From positions 372,001-436,000 of the forward strand of contig NZ_JASNWF010000007.1 of the NCBI RefSeq assembly GCF_030283205.1: DNA of 64,000 nucleotides. Reading direction: 5' to 3'. A model generated the notes under the pieces. The model searched no databases. It was not told where the DNA came from and worked only from the letters and a program-made list of their open reading frames with translations. This document shows positions 8,575 to 17,667 of this stretch, piece after piece. The translations under genes were made by a program, and so were the position numbers. Position 1 is the first letter of the stretch, and the number at the start of each line of letters is the position of its first letter. The stretch comes from Actinomadura opuntiae (GTDB lineage: Bacteria > Actinomycetota > Actinomycetes > Streptosporangiales > Streptosporangiaceae).

Positions 8575-9882
8575 CTACCTGGCGGCCTTCTTGGCCTCGT
8601 CGACGGCCTTGGACCAGGCCTCGTCGGGCTTGACCTTGCCCTGCCCGACCGAGATCAGCACGTTCTCCACGGCCGCCCGCACGTCCTCGTTCTTCGGGCC
8701 GAGGTGCACCGGCTTCACCGAGGCGACCAGGCCGCCGAAGATCGTGCCGATCGGCGCGTCGTTGAAGTAGGCGCTCTTGGCGTCGGCGACCGCCGGGTCC
8801 TGCTCGGCCTGCGGCGACGACGGGAAGGTGCTGGCGGACTTGAAGGCGCCGGCCTGCCCCTGCGGGGAGGTCAGGAACTCCGCCAGCGCGGCGGCCTGCT
8901 TGGCGTGCTTGGTCTGCTTGGGCACGGCGAGCCACGAGCCGCCCCAGTAGCCCGAGCCGCCGGGCGTCGTCGCCACGTCCCACTTGCCCTTGCCGGAGGC
9001 GCCGGAGAACTGCTCGATGCCGCCGAGCATCCACGACGGGCAGGGCACGGTGGCGAAGGTGTCGCGCTTGAGCCCGGTCTGCCACGGCGGGGTGAAGATC
9101 GACATGTCCGAGGTGAGCTTGCTCTGCTCGAACTTGAGCGAGGTGTCGAACGCCTGCTTGACCGCCGGGTTGCTGTCGAAGACGAGGTTGTCGTTCTTGT
9201 CGAAGAAGCTGTAGCCGGGGCCGGCGCCGGCGTTCTGCAGGACGGTCGCGCGGAAGACCGCGGTGGGGCCGTCGAGCCACTTGGTGCCGGACACCTTCTG
9301 CTGGAACTTCTGCCCCGTCTGCAGGAACGCGTCCCACGTCGGCCAGAGCTTGCCGACCTCCTCGCGCTCGGTGGGCAGGCCCGCCTTCTTGAACAGGTCC
9401 TTGCGGTAGCACATGGCGAGCGGGCCGACGTCGGTGCCGAGGCCCACCAGCTGCTTGCCGTCCGGGCTGACGCCCATCTGCCACTTCCACGGCAGGAACT
9501 TGTCCTGCAGCGCCTTGCCGCCGTAGTCGAACAGGTTGAGGAACTTCGACCGCTGCTGCATGTAGAGCGGCAGGATGCCCTCCTCGAGCATCACCACGTC
9601 GCCGGCGCCGCTGCCCGTGGCCATCCACTGCTGGATGCGCGGCTTGTACTCGTCCAGCGACGAGACCTTGCGCTGCTTGATGGTGACGCCGGGGTGGGAC
9701 TGCTCGTACTGCTTGTAGAGCTGGTCGTAGCCCACCTCGCCGAACACGTCGACGGTGAGCGTCACCGGCCCCGAGTCCGAGTCCTTCTTGTCGTCGTCGC
9801 CGCCGCCGCAGGCGGCCGCGAGACCGCCGGCGAGCACCACCGCCATCGCCGTGCCCAGTCCGCGCCGCATGATGGCCCTCAT
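8575..9882 (-). CDS. cebE: Extracellular solute-binding lipoprotein, cello-oligosaccharide type
   Basis: A 435-residue family 1 solute-binding protein. A lipoprotein signal peptide ends in the lipobox 'LAAAC' (about residues 21-25), followed by an Asp/Lys-rich linker and the mature domain ('LTVDVFGEVGYDQLYKQYE'). The ATG at 9882 has GAGAGGGG a few bases upstream. It is the first gene behind the CebR box and should capture cellobiose or cellotriose at the outer face of the membrane. Confidence 0.88.
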   Translation of the reverse strand: MRAIMRRGLGTAMAVVLAGGLAAACGGGDDDKKDSDSGPVTLTVDVFGEVGYDQLYKQYEQSHPGVTIKQRKVSSLDEYKPRIQQWMATGSGAGDVVMLEEGILPLYMQQRSKFLNLFDYGGKALQDKFLPWKWQMGVSPDGKQLVGLGTDVGPLAMCYRKDLFKKAGLPTEREEVGKLWPTWDAFLQTGQKFQQKVSGTKWLDGPTAVFRATVLQNAGAGPGYSFFDKNDNLVFDSNPAVKQAFDTSLKFEQSKLTSDMSIFTPPWQTGLKRDTFATVPCPSWMLGGIEQFSGASGKGKWDVATTPGGSGYWGGSWLAVPKQTKHAKQAAALAEFLTSPQGQAGAFKSASTFPSSPQAEQDPAVADAKSAYFNDAPIGTIFGGLVASVKPVHLGPKNEDVRAAVENVLISVGQGKVKPDEAWSKAVDEAKKAAR

Positions 9883-9914
9883 GGCGGACCCCTCTCAGGT
9901 TGTGTCTTCCATTG

Positions 9915-9932
9915 CGTGGGAGCGCTCCCACG
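9915..9932. promoter_or_regulatory. CebR operator (18-bp perfect palindrome)
   Basis: CGTGGGAGCGCTCCCACG at 9915-9932 is a perfect palindrome and contains the 14-bp TGGGAGCGCTCCCA, known from Streptomyces as the CebR binding site. It lies 33 bases upstream of cebE, between the promoter and the start codon, where a bound repressor would block initiation. Confidence 0.88.
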
Positions 9933-9933
9933 G

Positions 9934-9963
9934 ATGAAAGACCGTGACGGGCCTCACTGTCAA
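9934..9963 (-). promoter_or_regulatory. Promoter of the ceb operon
   Basis: On the minus strand TTGACA (9958-9963) and TTTCAT (9934-9939) are separated by 18 bases, a plausible housekeeping-sigma promoter. The CebR palindrome begins two bases downstream of the -10 element. Confidence 0.55.
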
Positions 9964-10003
9964 TCCGCCGCAACACAACCGTTACAACTCGAACGGACCG
10001 GCG

Positions 10004-10023
10004 CGGGGCCCCGGGAGGCCCCG
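10004..10023 (-). terminator. Hairpin after the alpha-glucoside operon regulator
   Basis: CGGGGCC (10004-10010) and GGCCCCG (10017-10023) form a 7-bp stem with a 6-base loop, starting two bases past the stop codon of the LacI gene. It separates the alpha-glucoside operon from the ceb promoter. Confidence 0.45.
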
Positions 10024-10025
10024 GC

Positions 10026-11087
10026 TCAGCCCTCCGGTACGGTGGACAGCCGCCGGCCGGTCGGGGGCGGGGCCGCCGGGACCGGCGCGGTGGACCGCCG
10101 GACGACCAGTTCCGGCCGGAACAGCAGCTCGGTGCGCGGAGCCCGGGCGCCGCGGATCTCGTCCAGCACCGTGCTCACCGCCGCCATCGACATCTCCCGC
10201 ACGGCCTGCCGGATCGTGGTGAGCGGCGGGTCGAGGTAGGCGGTCAGCAGCGAGTCGTCCATGCCGGTCACCGACACGTCCTCGGGCACCCGCAGGCCCC
10301 GCGCCCGGGCCGCCCGGATCGCGCCGAGCGCCATGATGTCGTTGCCGCCGCAGATCGCCGTGCAGCCCGCGTCCAGCAGCTTCGCCGCCGCCGCCTGCCC
10401 GCCCTCGACCGTGTACATCGTGTTGACGACCAGCTCGTCGACCTCGGCCGCCGGCAGCCCGGTGTACGCCGCCATCGCCCGCCGGAACCCCTCGGTCTTG
10501 CGGCGCGTCGGCACGTACACGTCCTGCCCGATCGCCAGGCCGATCCGCCGGTGGCCCATTGCGGCCAGATGCCCGACGATCGCCTCCAGCGACGCGACGT
10601 CGTCGTTGGAGACGAACGGCGCGTCGATGTCGGGCCGGTACCCGTTCACGAGCACGATCGGCAGCGCCTGCTCGAGCAGCCGCGCGTACCGCGCCCGGTC
10701 GGAGCGGGCGTTGGCGTGCAGCCCGTTGACGAAGATGATCCCGGAGACGCCGCGCTCCAGCAGCATCTCGATGTAGTCGTCCTCGGCGACGCCGCCGGGC
10801 GCCTGCGAGCACAGCACCGCCATGTACCCGTGCCGGGCCAGCGCGCTCTCGATGACCTCGGCGAACGCCGGGAAGATCGGGTTGGTCAGCTCCGGGATGA
10901 TCAGCCCGATCAGCCCGGCCCGCTGCTGGCGCAGCCGGGCCGGCCGCTCGTAGCCGAGCACGTCCAGCGCGGTCAGCACCGCCTGGCGCGTGCTCGGCGA
11001 CACGCCCGGCTTGCCGTTCAGCACCCGGCTGACCGTCGCCTCGCTCACCCCGGCATGCGCGGCGATGTCCGCCAGGCGTGTCGTCAT
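10026..11087 (-). CDS. LacI-family transcriptional repressor, MalR/AglR-like
   Basis: A 353-residue LacI/GalR repressor with HTH at residues 5-25 ('LADIAAHAGVSEATVSRVLN') and a sugar-binding core. The ATG at 11087 is the codon immediately before the HTH; an in-frame ATG at 11111 would overlap the alpha-glucosidase gene. It ends the operon for alpha-glucoside uptake, ten bases after the alpha-glucosidase gene. By position it should bind the 21-bp palindrome before the solute-binding protein gene. Maltose, trehalose or a related inducer is likely; which one is not visible. Confidence 0.85.
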   Translation of the reverse strand: MTTRLADIAAHAGVSEATVSRVLNGKPGVSPSTRQAVLTALDVLGYERPARLRQQRAGLIGLIIPELTNPIFPAFAEVIESALARHGYMAVLCSQAPGGVAEDDYIEMLLERGVSGIIFVNGLHANARSDRARYARLLEQALPIVLVNGYRPDIDAPFVSNDDVASLEAIVGHLAAMGHRRIGLAIGQDVYVPTRRKTEGFRRAMAAYTGLPAAEVDELVVNTMYTVEGGQAAAAKLLDAGCTAICGGNDIMALGAIRAARARGLRVPEDVSVTGMDDSLLTAYLDPPLTTIRQAVREMSMAAVSTVLDEIRGARAPRTELLFRPELVVRRSTAPVPAAPPPTGRRLSTVPEG

Positions 11088-11097
11088 AGGTCTCAAG

Positions 11098-12729
11098 TTA
11101 TCCCTCTTCAACGTCCCGCCACAGCGCGGTGTCGGGCGGGAGTTCGGCCGTTGCGCCCTCGATGTGGACCGGTCCGCTGGCGAGCAGCGGGGCGCCGGGG
11201 ACGGGGACGCGGACCGTGCGGTCGCCCATGTTCACGACGCAGGCGCAGGCGCGGCCCGTCCCGGGGTCCTCGCGGACGAACGACAGCGTGCCGGGCGGGC
11301 CGTCCAGCCAGCGGAGCGGGCCGTCGCCGAGCGCGGGATGCTCGCGGCGGACGCGCAGCGCCGCGCGGTACAGGGCGAGCATCGAATCGGGGTCCCCGGT
11401 CTGCGCCGCGACGGTCAGGTCGCGCCACGAGGTCGGGACCGGCAGCCAGGACGCGGCGCCGGCGCCGAACCCGAACGGCGGCTCCTCGCCGTCCCACGGC
11501 ATCGGCACCCGGCAGCCGTCGCGCCCCTGGCCCTCGCCGCGCAGCCGCTGCGGATCCTGCTGGAACTCCTCCGGCAGGTCGAGCACCTCGGGAAGGCCCA
11601 GCTCCTCGCCCTGGTAGACGTACGCCGAACCGGGCAGCGCGAGCGTCAGCAGCGCCGCCGCGCGGGCCCGCCGCAGGCCGGTGTCGCCGCCGCCGTAGCG
11701 GGTGACGTGCCGCTTGACGTCGTGGTTCGACAGCACCCAGGTCGCGGGCGCGCCGACCGCCCCGGCGGTGCGCAGCGACTCCTCGACCACCTCCCGCATC
11801 CCGGCCGCGTCCCACGGCGCGGTCAGGTAGTGGAAGTTGAACGCCTGGTGCGACTCGTCCGGGCGGGTGTAGAGGGCGAGGCGCTCGGGCGTCGGCGCCC
11901 ACGCCTCGGCCACGGTGATCCGCTCCCCGGCGTAGGAGTCCAGGACGCGGCGCCACTCGCGGTGGATGTCGTGCACCGGATCCTGGTCGAAGTAGGGCAG
12001 GACGGCGGTGCCGAGCATCTCCACCTGGTTCGGGTGGCCGACGTCGGGCAGGCCGGGCGCCTTGGCCATGCCGTGCGCGACGTCGACGCGGAAGCCGTCC
12101 ACGCCGAGGTCGAGCCAGAACCTCAGGATGCCCTCGAACTCGGCGCGGACCTCGGGGTTCTCCCAGTCCAGGTCGGGCTGCTCGGCGGCGAACAGGTGCA
12201 GGTACCACTGCCCGTCCGGCAGCCGGGTCCAGGCGGGGCCGCCGAACACCGACTCCCAGTCGTTGGGCGGCTGCGCGCCGTCCGGGCCGCGGCCGTCGCG
12301 GAAGACGTAGCGGGCGCGCTCCGGCGAGCCCGGCGCGGCGGCCAGCGCCGCCCGGAACCAGGCGTGCCGGTCGGAGGTGTGGTTCGGGACGACGTCGACG
12401 ATGACCCGCAGGCCGGCGGCGTGCGCGTCCTCGATCAGGGCGCGGGCGTCGGCGAGCGTGCCGAACAGCGGGTCGACGTCGCGGTAGTCGGCGACGTCGT
12501 AGCCGAAGTCGGCCATCGGCGAGACGTAGAACGGGGTCAGCCACAGCGCGTCCACGCCGAGGGAGGCCAGGTACGGCAGCCGGGACCGGATGCCCGGCAG
12601 GTCGCCGACGCCGTCCCCGTCCGAGTCGGCGAAGCTGCGCACGTACACCTGGTAGATGACGGCGTCGCGCCACCAGCGGGCGGTGCCCCGGGCGCGGGGT
12701 GCGGGGACGGCGAGGGTGTCCTGCGTCAT
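11098..12729 (-). CDS. aglA: GH13 alpha-glucosidase (oligo-1,6-/alpha-1,4-glucosidase type)
   Basis: A 543-residue GH13 enzyme without a signal peptide. The family regions are present: 'DVVPNH', nucleophile Asp216 in 'GFRVDVAHG', acid/base Glu275 in 'ITVAEAW', and Asp337 in 'LSNHDVKRH'. The N-terminal 'WWRDAVIYQVYVRSF' is typical of AglA and oligo-1,6-glucosidases. It would hydrolyse imported maltose-type sugars in the cytoplasm. It lies between the permease genes and the LacI gene of the same strand. Confidence 0.9.
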   Translation of the reverse strand: MTQDTLAVPAPRARGTARWWRDAVIYQVYVRSFADSDGDGVGDLPGIRSRLPYLASLGVDALWLTPFYVSPMADFGYDVADYRDVDPLFGTLADARALIEDAHAAGLRVIVDVVPNHTSDRHAWFRAALAAAPGSPERARYVFRDGRGPDGAQPPNDWESVFGGPAWTRLPDGQWYLHLFAAEQPDLDWENPEVRAEFEGILRFWLDLGVDGFRVDVAHGMAKAPGLPDVGHPNQVEMLGTAVLPYFDQDPVHDIHREWRRVLDSYAGERITVAEAWAPTPERLALYTRPDESHQAFNFHYLTAPWDAAGMREVVEESLRTAGAVGAPATWVLSNHDVKRHVTRYGGGDTGLRRARAAALLTLALPGSAYVYQGEELGLPEVLDLPEEFQQDPQRLRGEGQGRDGCRVPMPWDGEEPPFGFGAGAASWLPVPTSWRDLTVAAQTGDPDSMLALYRAALRVRREHPALGDGPLRWLDGPPGTLSFVREDPGTGRACACVVNMGDRTVRVPVPGAPLLASGPVHIEGATAELPPDTALWRDVEEG

Positions 12730-12751
12730 GTACGTCCTTCGGGTCGGCGGG

Positions 12752-13582
12752 TCACTTGACGCCGCCGGCGGTGAGGCCGGCGACGATCCGGCGCTGGAAG
12801 ACCAGCACCACGGCGATCAGCGGGACGGTCACCACGACCCCCGCCGCCATCTGGGTGCCGAACGGCTGGTCGAAGCCCGACACGCCGGTGAACTTCGAGA
12901 TCGCCACGGTGGCGGTCTGCATCTCCTTCCTGTTGACCATGGACAGCGCGATGAGGAACTCGTTCCACGCGGCGATGAACGTCAGGATCGCCGTGGTGAA
13001 CACCCCCGGCGCCGCCAGCGGAACGATGATCTTGCGGAACGCCTGGCCGCGGGTGCAGCCGTCCACCATCGCGGCCTGCTCCAGCTCGCGCGGCAGCTGC
13101 CGGAAGAAGGCCGTGAGCAGCCACACCGACAGCGGCAGCGCGAACCCGAGGCTGGGCACGATCATCGCCTGGTACGTGTTGATCCACTTGATGTCCGTGA
13201 AGAGCTTCAGCAAGGGCACCAGCTGGGAGATTCCCGGGAACATCGTGGTCGCGACGATCAGCCCGAGCACCGCGTTCTTGAACCGGAAGTCCAGCCGGGC
13301 CAGCGCGTAGGCGGTGAACGTGCCGATGACCAGGGTCAACGCGGTGGTGCAGCCCGCCACGACGACGCTGTTCAGCAGCGCGCGGCCGAAGCCGTTGTCG
13401 CCGGAGAAAACCGCGTGGAAGTTCTGCCACGACCACTGCGTGGGAACGATCGAGTTGTCGAACTGGTCCTGCGGCCGCCGGAACGCCGACACGGTCATCC
13501 AGTAGAACGGCGCGAGGCAGTAGACGGCGACGAGCGCGAGCCCGAGGTAGGACGGCAGCCGCCTCGGCAGCGAGCCGGTCAT
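12752..13582 (-). CDS. Carbohydrate ABC transporter permease (MalG-like)
   Basis: A 276-residue six-helix permease. The ATPase-contact loop reads 'EQAAMVDGCTRGQAFRKIIV'. The ATG at 13582 overlaps the stop codon of the partner permease (ATGA). It is the second channel subunit of the alpha-glucoside transporter. No nucleotide-binding subunit is nearby. Confidence 0.9.
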   Translation of the reverse strand: MTGSLPRRLPSYLGLALVAVYCLAPFYWMTVSAFRRPQDQFDNSIVPTQWSWQNFHAVFSGDNGFGRALLNSVVVAGCTTALTLVIGTFTAYALARLDFRFKNAVLGLIVATTMFPGISQLVPLLKLFTDIKWINTYQAMIVPSLGFALPLSVWLLTAFFRQLPRELEQAAMVDGCTRGQAFRKIIVPLAAPGVFTTAILTFIAAWNEFLIALSMVNRKEMQTATVAISKFTGVSGFDQPFGTQMAAGVVVTVPLIAVVLVFQRRIVAGLTAGGVK

Positions 13583-14613
13583 GCGGTCACCTTCTTCCGG
13601 CGGCCCCTGACCGGGCGGCTCCCGCGGGCCCGCCTCGTCTGCTGGCGGGCCTCGCCGATGATGTCGGCGCCGAGCAGCCTGACGAACAGGTAGGCGATCA
13701 GCGCGATGTACAGGAACAGGATCGTCGCGTACGCCGCGGCCGACCCGTACCGCAGGTTGGACGCCTCGAACCAGGCGATCATCGTCAGGGTCTCCACCGA
13801 CCTCTGGTTGACGCCGATCAGCACGGCGGGCAGGTCGAACATCCGCAGCACGTCCAGCATCCGGAACAGCACCGCGACCAGCAGCGCGGGCCTGACCAGC
13901 GGCAGCGTGATCCACCAGAACCGCTGGAGCGGGCCGGCGCCGTCCACCTTCGCGGCCTCGTGGACGTCCCGGGGGATCATCTGCAGGCCGGCGAGGACGA
14001 GCAGCCCGATGAACGGGGAGGTCTTCCACACCTCGGCGATGACGACGGCCAGCTTGGCGGGGAACCCGTCGGCGGTCCACAGGATCTGGTGGCGCAGCAC
14101 CGCGTTCGCGGCGCCGTCCGCCTGGAAGATCCACCGCCACAGCAGCCCGGAGATCGCGGTCGGGATCGCCCACGGGACGAGGATGCTCGCCCGCACGACC
14201 GCCCGGCCGCGGAACGCCTGCTGCATGATCAGCGCCATCGCGACGCCGATCACCGTCTCCAGCACCACGGTCGTGACGGTGAAGAACGTCGTGTTGCCGA
14301 AGGCGTTCCAGAACGCGCCGGCGCGGTCGCCGTGGAAGATCGCCGTGTAGTTGTCCAGGCCGGCGAACCGGTCGCCCTGGACGACGAAGCCGTCGGCGTC
14401 CAGGCCCTCGCCGCGCGCGTACAGCGACTCGCGGAACCCGGCGAGCACCGGGTAGCCGATGACCAGCGCGAGCACGAGCAGGGTCGGCGACAGCAGCAGC
14501 GCCGCGAGCCGCCTCGTCCCCTGCACGTCGCGCCTGCGGGAGCGCCGCCCGCCCGCCGCGGTGGTGCCCGCGGCGGGCGGCGTGCCGTCGTACGCCGTGG
14601 TCATGCCGCTCAC
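13579..14613 (-). CDS. Sugar ABC transporter permease (MalF-like)
   Basis: A 344-residue permease with a basic cytoplasmic N-terminus, six membrane segments and the loop 'HEAAKVDGAGPLQRFWWITL'. I give the GTG at 14613, which overlaps the upstream stop as GTGA like other junctions in these operons; an ATG at 14604 is the alternative. It follows the solute-binding protein gene without a spacer, unlike the ceb operon. Confidence 0.88.
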   Translation of the reverse strand: MSGMTTAYDGTPPAAGTTAAGGRRSRRRDVQGTRRLAALLLSPTLLVLALVIGYPVLAGFRESLYARGEGLDADGFVVQGDRFAGLDNYTAIFHGDRAGAFWNAFGNTTFFTVTTVVLETVIGVAMALIMQQAFRGRAVVRASILVPWAIPTAISGLLWRWIFQADGAANAVLRHQILWTADGFPAKLAVVIAEVWKTSPFIGLLVLAGLQMIPRDVHEAAKVDGAGPLQRFWWITLPLVRPALLVAVLFRMLDVLRMFDLPAVLIGVNQRSVETLTMIAWFEASNLRYGSAAAYATILFLYIALIAYLFVRLLGADIIGEARQQTRRARGSRPVRGRRKKVTA

Positions 14614-15944
14614 TGCGCGGTCAGCGGGCCGAGCGCGGTCTGCAGGTCGGCCAGCGCCCGGTCGGCGGGCTTCTTGCCGGTCACCGCGTCGTACACCTGG
14701 GCCTGGATCGCGGCGGTCACGTCGCCGTACTTCACCGCGACGGGACGCGGCTTGGCGTTGCTGATGGCCTGCTTGAGCACCGGCAGGTACGGGAACTTCT
14801 TGGTCATCTCGGGGTCGTCGTAGAGCGAGGCGAGCGTGGGCGCCTGCGAGGTGGCCAGCAGGTTCGCGCGCTGCGACTGCTCACCGGTCAGGTACCGGAC
14901 GAAGTCCAGCGCGGTCGCCCTGTTCTTGGCGAAGGCGGAGATCGCGAGGTTGTGGCCGCCGAGGTTGGCGACGCCGGGCCCGTTCGGGCCGGGCAGCTGT
15001 GCGACCGCGAACCTGCCCGCCACCTTCGACGAGCCGTCGTCGGCGTTCGCCAGCGCGTACTGGTAGGGCCACTGCCGCTGGAACAGCAGCTTGCCGGACT
15101 GGAAGTAGCGGCGGCCGCCCTCGGTGTCGAGCGTGACGGCCTCCTTCGGCATCCGGCCGTCCTTCTTGGCGTTGACCAGGAACTCCAGGCCTTGTTTGGC
15201 CTGCGGGGTGTTCAGCGTGGGCCTGCCGTCCGGGCCGACGATGGACCCGCCGGCGCTGCCGATCGCCTCGACCGCGCTGATGGTGATGCTTTCGGTCTTG
15301 TTGACCTCGGTGAAGTAGCAGTCGACGCCCTTGCCCTCGGGCAGCTTCTTGACCTTGTCGCAGTCGGACCACATCTCGGCGTAGGTCTTCGGCGGCGCGG
15401 AGATCCCGGCCTTGTCGAGCAGGTCCTTGCGGTAGTAGAGCATCCCGGCGTCGGAGGTGGACGGCACCGCGTACAGGTTGCCGCGGTACTGCCCGGTCGT
15501 GACGGTCGCGGGCAGCAGCTTCGCCAGGTCGATCCGGTCCTTCGGCAGCACGGTCAGCCACCGGTTCGCGGCGAACTCCGCGGTCCACACCACGTCCAGG
15601 TTCAGCACCGTGTACGCGTCGGACCTCGTCGTCGCGTTCTGGATCATCTGCTGGCGCTGGTCGTTCGGCTCGTCCGGCAGCTCGATGACCCGGACCTTCT
15701 CCTTCGGGTGGTCGATGTTCCACCCGTCGATCTGCTTCTGCAGGTAGCCGGAGCGGTCCTTGCCGGTGACGAAGGTGATCGGGCCGCGGCCGGTGAGGCT
15801 CGCGGCGCCGGACCCGCCCTTGGAGCCGCCGCCGCCGTCCCCGCCGCAGGCGGAGAGCGAGAGCGCGAGGGCCGCGCAGACGGCGGTACCGGCGAGGAGC
15901 GGGCCGGGGGTTCTCTGGGCGCCGATTGGGGGGATGCGCCGCAT
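14610..15944 (-). CDS. Extracellular solute-binding lipoprotein for alpha-glucosides (MalE/ThuE-like)
   Basis: A 444-residue family 1 binding protein. The signal peptide ends in the lipobox 'LSLSAC' followed by a Gly/Ser linker. The mature part contains the fold landmarks 'VLNLDVVWTAEFAA' and 'LYAVPSTSDAGMLYYRKDLL', typical of maltose/trehalose binding proteins. The ATG at 15944 has GGAGGA eight bases before it. First gene of the operon, with a 21-bp palindrome in its upstream region. Confidence 0.88.
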   Translation of the reverse strand: MRRIPPIGAQRTPGPLLAGTAVCAALALSLSACGGDGGGGSKGGSGAASLTGRGPITFVTGKDRSGYLQKQIDGWNIDHPKEKVRVIELPDEPNDQRQQMIQNATTRSDAYTVLNLDVVWTAEFAANRWLTVLPKDRIDLAKLLPATVTTGQYRGNLYAVPSTSDAGMLYYRKDLLDKAGISAPPKTYAEMWSDCDKVKKLPEGKGVDCYFTEVNKTESITISAVEAIGSAGGSIVGPDGRPTLNTPQAKQGLEFLVNAKKDGRMPKEAVTLDTEGGRRYFQSGKLLFQRQWPYQYALANADDGSSKVAGRFAVAQLPGPNGPGVANLGGHNLAISAFAKNRATALDFVRYLTGEQSQRANLLATSQAPTLASLYDDPEMTKKFPYLPVLKQAISNAKPRPVAVKYGDVTAAIQAQVYDAVTGKKPADRALADLQTALGPLTAQ

Positions 15945-16046
15945 GGGGGTCCTCCTTCGCGGGACGGGCCGGACGGCCGCCCCGCAGGTCCGGGATAGGG
16001 GTGGCTGGACCGGGACGCTAGCAAGGGGTTGCAGCTCCGTAAATAG

Positions 16047-16067
16047 CTTGCAGAAACTTTCTGCAAG
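16047..16067. promoter_or_regulatory. 21-bp perfect palindrome, LacI-type operator
   Basis: CTTGCAGAAA (16047-16056), one central base, then TTTCTGCAAG (16058-16067). A further CTGCAA...TTGC pair lies beside it at 16021-16034. CTTGCAG-type sequences are associated with MalR control of maltose genes in Streptomyces (from memory). It lies about 100 bases before the solute-binding protein start, so it is the likely target of the LacI protein encoded at 10026-11087. Confidence 0.75.
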
Positions 16068-16148
16068 TTCGGTCCGAACTCGTAACGGCTTACAGACCGT
16101 CCGGAAACCGGGTGGCGCCCGGCGGCGGCCTGCGCGAGGCTGCCGACC

Positions 16149-16838
16149 GTGACCTCCGAAGATCTGCGGCTCGTGCGCGACCACACCGTGCTGTCGGTCG
16201 TGACCGGCTCGCGCGCGTACGGCCTGGCGACCGGCGACAGCGACGTCGACCGGCGCGGCGTGTTCGCCGCGCCGGCCCCGCTGTTCTGGCGTTTCACCAA
16301 GCCGCCCACCCACCTGGACGGCCCGCTGCCCGAGCAGTTCTCCTGGGAGTTCGAGCGCTTCTGCGAGCTGGCGCTGGCGGCCAACCCGACCGTCCTGGAA
16401 TGCCTCTGGTCGCCGATCGTCGAGAAGATCACGCCGGTCGGCGAGGAGCTGCTGGCCGTCCGGCAGGCGTTCCTGTCCCGGCACGCGCACCGCACCTTCC
16501 TCCGGTACGCCGACGCCCAGTTCCGCAAGCTGCAAGGCGACTTGCGCAACCGCGGCGAGCCGAACTGGAAGCACGTCATGCACCTGCTGCGGCTGCTCGT
16601 CAGCGGCGAGCACCTCGTCCGGACGGGCGAGCCGCTGGTGGACGTCGGCGCCCTGCGCGACCGGCTCCTCGCGGTCCGGCGCGGCGAGACCGGCTGGGAC
16701 GAGATCGAGCGGTGGCGCGCGTCCCTCACCGCCGGCCTGGACGGCGCCCTCGACCGCAGCCCCCTGCCCGCCGAACCCGACCGCGACCGCGTCGAGAACC
16801 TGCTGATCTCCGTCCGCCGCAGGAGCGTGAACCCGTGA
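16149..16838 (+). CDS. Predicted nucleotidyltransferase (DNA polymerase beta superfamily)
   Basis: A 229-residue protein of the YcgL-like predicted nucleotidyltransferase group. The signature is the glycine helix 'TGSRAYGLATGDSDVDRRGV' (about residues 17-36), where the two Asp of 'DSDVD' would bind metal. The rest is helical. GTG start at 16149. The next gene encodes a distant paralogue and overlaps by four bases (GTGA). Substrate unknown; some relatives act on tRNA or nucleotides, but nothing here decides that. Confidence 0.8.
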   Translation: MTSEDLRLVRDHTVLSVVTGSRAYGLATGDSDVDRRGVFAAPAPLFWRFTKPPTHLDGPLPEQFSWEFERFCELALAANPTVLECLWSPIVEKITPVGEELLAVRQAFLSRHAHRTFLRYADAQFRKLQGDLRNRGEPNWKHVMHLLRLLVSGEHLVRTGEPLVDVGALRDRLLAVRRGETGWDEIERWRASLTAGLDGALDRSPLPAEPDRDRVENLLISVRRRSVNP

Positions 16839-17581
16839 ACCTCCCCGAAGGAATGCTCGACGCCCTGGCCGCCGGCCACCCGTACCCGCGGGCGTTCGTC
16901 ACGGTCAGCGGCGCCCACCTGTACGGCTTCCCGTCGCAGGACTCCGACGTCGACCTGCGCGGCGTCCACCTCCTGCCGCTGGAGGAGATCGTCGGGCTGG
17001 AGACCGGCGAGGAGACCGTCACCCTCATGTGGGACCACGCCGGGGTGGAGGCCGACGTCGTCACCCACGACCTCGCGAAGTTCTGCCACCTGCTGCTGCG
17101 GCGCAACGGCTACGTCCTGGAGCAGGTCCTCTCGCCGCTGGTCGTCGCGACGTCACCGCTGCACGAGGAGCTCGTGGCGCTGGCGCCGGGACTGTTCACG
17201 TCCCACCACGCGCACCACTACCTCGGCTTCGCGCGGTCCCAGTGGAAGCTGTTCGAGAAGACCGGCGAGCTGAAACCGCTGCTCTACACCTTCCGCGTGC
17301 TGCTCACCGGCATCCGCCTGATGCGGGAGGCGCGGCTCCAGGCGGACCTGACCCGGCTGACCGGATACGGCCCGCCCTACCTCCCGGACCTGGTCGAGGC
17401 CAAGCGCGCCGCCGAGCACGGGCCGCTCCCGCCGGACGCGCCGTCCCCGGAGGTCCTGCGGGCCGACGTCGAGGCGCTCACGTCCCGGCTGGAGGAGGAG
17501 CGCGAGCGCAGCGCCCTGCCCGAGCAGCCGCCGGCGCGGCGCGCGCTGCACGCACTGGTGGTCCGCGCCCGGCTCGGCTGA
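16835..17581 (+). CDS. Predicted nucleotidyltransferase, second of a coupled pair
   Basis: A 248-residue protein with the same fold signature near the N-terminus: 'SGAHLYGFPSQDSDVDLRGV'. The usual G-S pair is G-A here, while both Asp are kept. A helical C-terminal half ends in 'RRALHALVVRARLG'. The GTG at 16835 overlaps the stop of the first nucleotidyltransferase, so the two are made together and may form a heterodimer (inference). Confidence 0.8.
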   Translation: MNLPEGMLDALAAGHPYPRAFVTVSGAHLYGFPSQDSDVDLRGVHLLPLEEIVGLETGEETVTLMWDHAGVEADVVTHDLAKFCHLLLRRNGYVLEQVLSPLVVATSPLHEELVALAPGLFTSHHAHHYLGFARSQWKLFEKTGELKPLLYTFRVLLTGIRLMREARLQADLTRLTGYGPPYLPDLVEAKRAAEHGPLPPDAPSPEVLRADVEALTSRLEEERERSALPEQPPARRALHALVVRARLG

Positions 17582-17646
17582 ACCTTCGGGTACCTCTCCT
17601 CCGTGCCACTCGGTGTAGCGGCCCGGTCGTACCCCGTTGACGGGGC

Positions 17647-17667
17647 GCGGCCACGGGCCGTGGCCGC
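17647..17667. promoter_or_regulatory. 21-bp perfect palindrome upstream of the cyclohydrolase gene
   Basis: GCGGCCACGG and CCGTGGCCGC surround a single central base, 50 bases before the ribA start. A TTGACG hexamer lies just upstream (17637-17642). A one-base loop makes a DNA operator more likely than an RNA hairpin. Regulator unknown. Confidence 0.45.
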
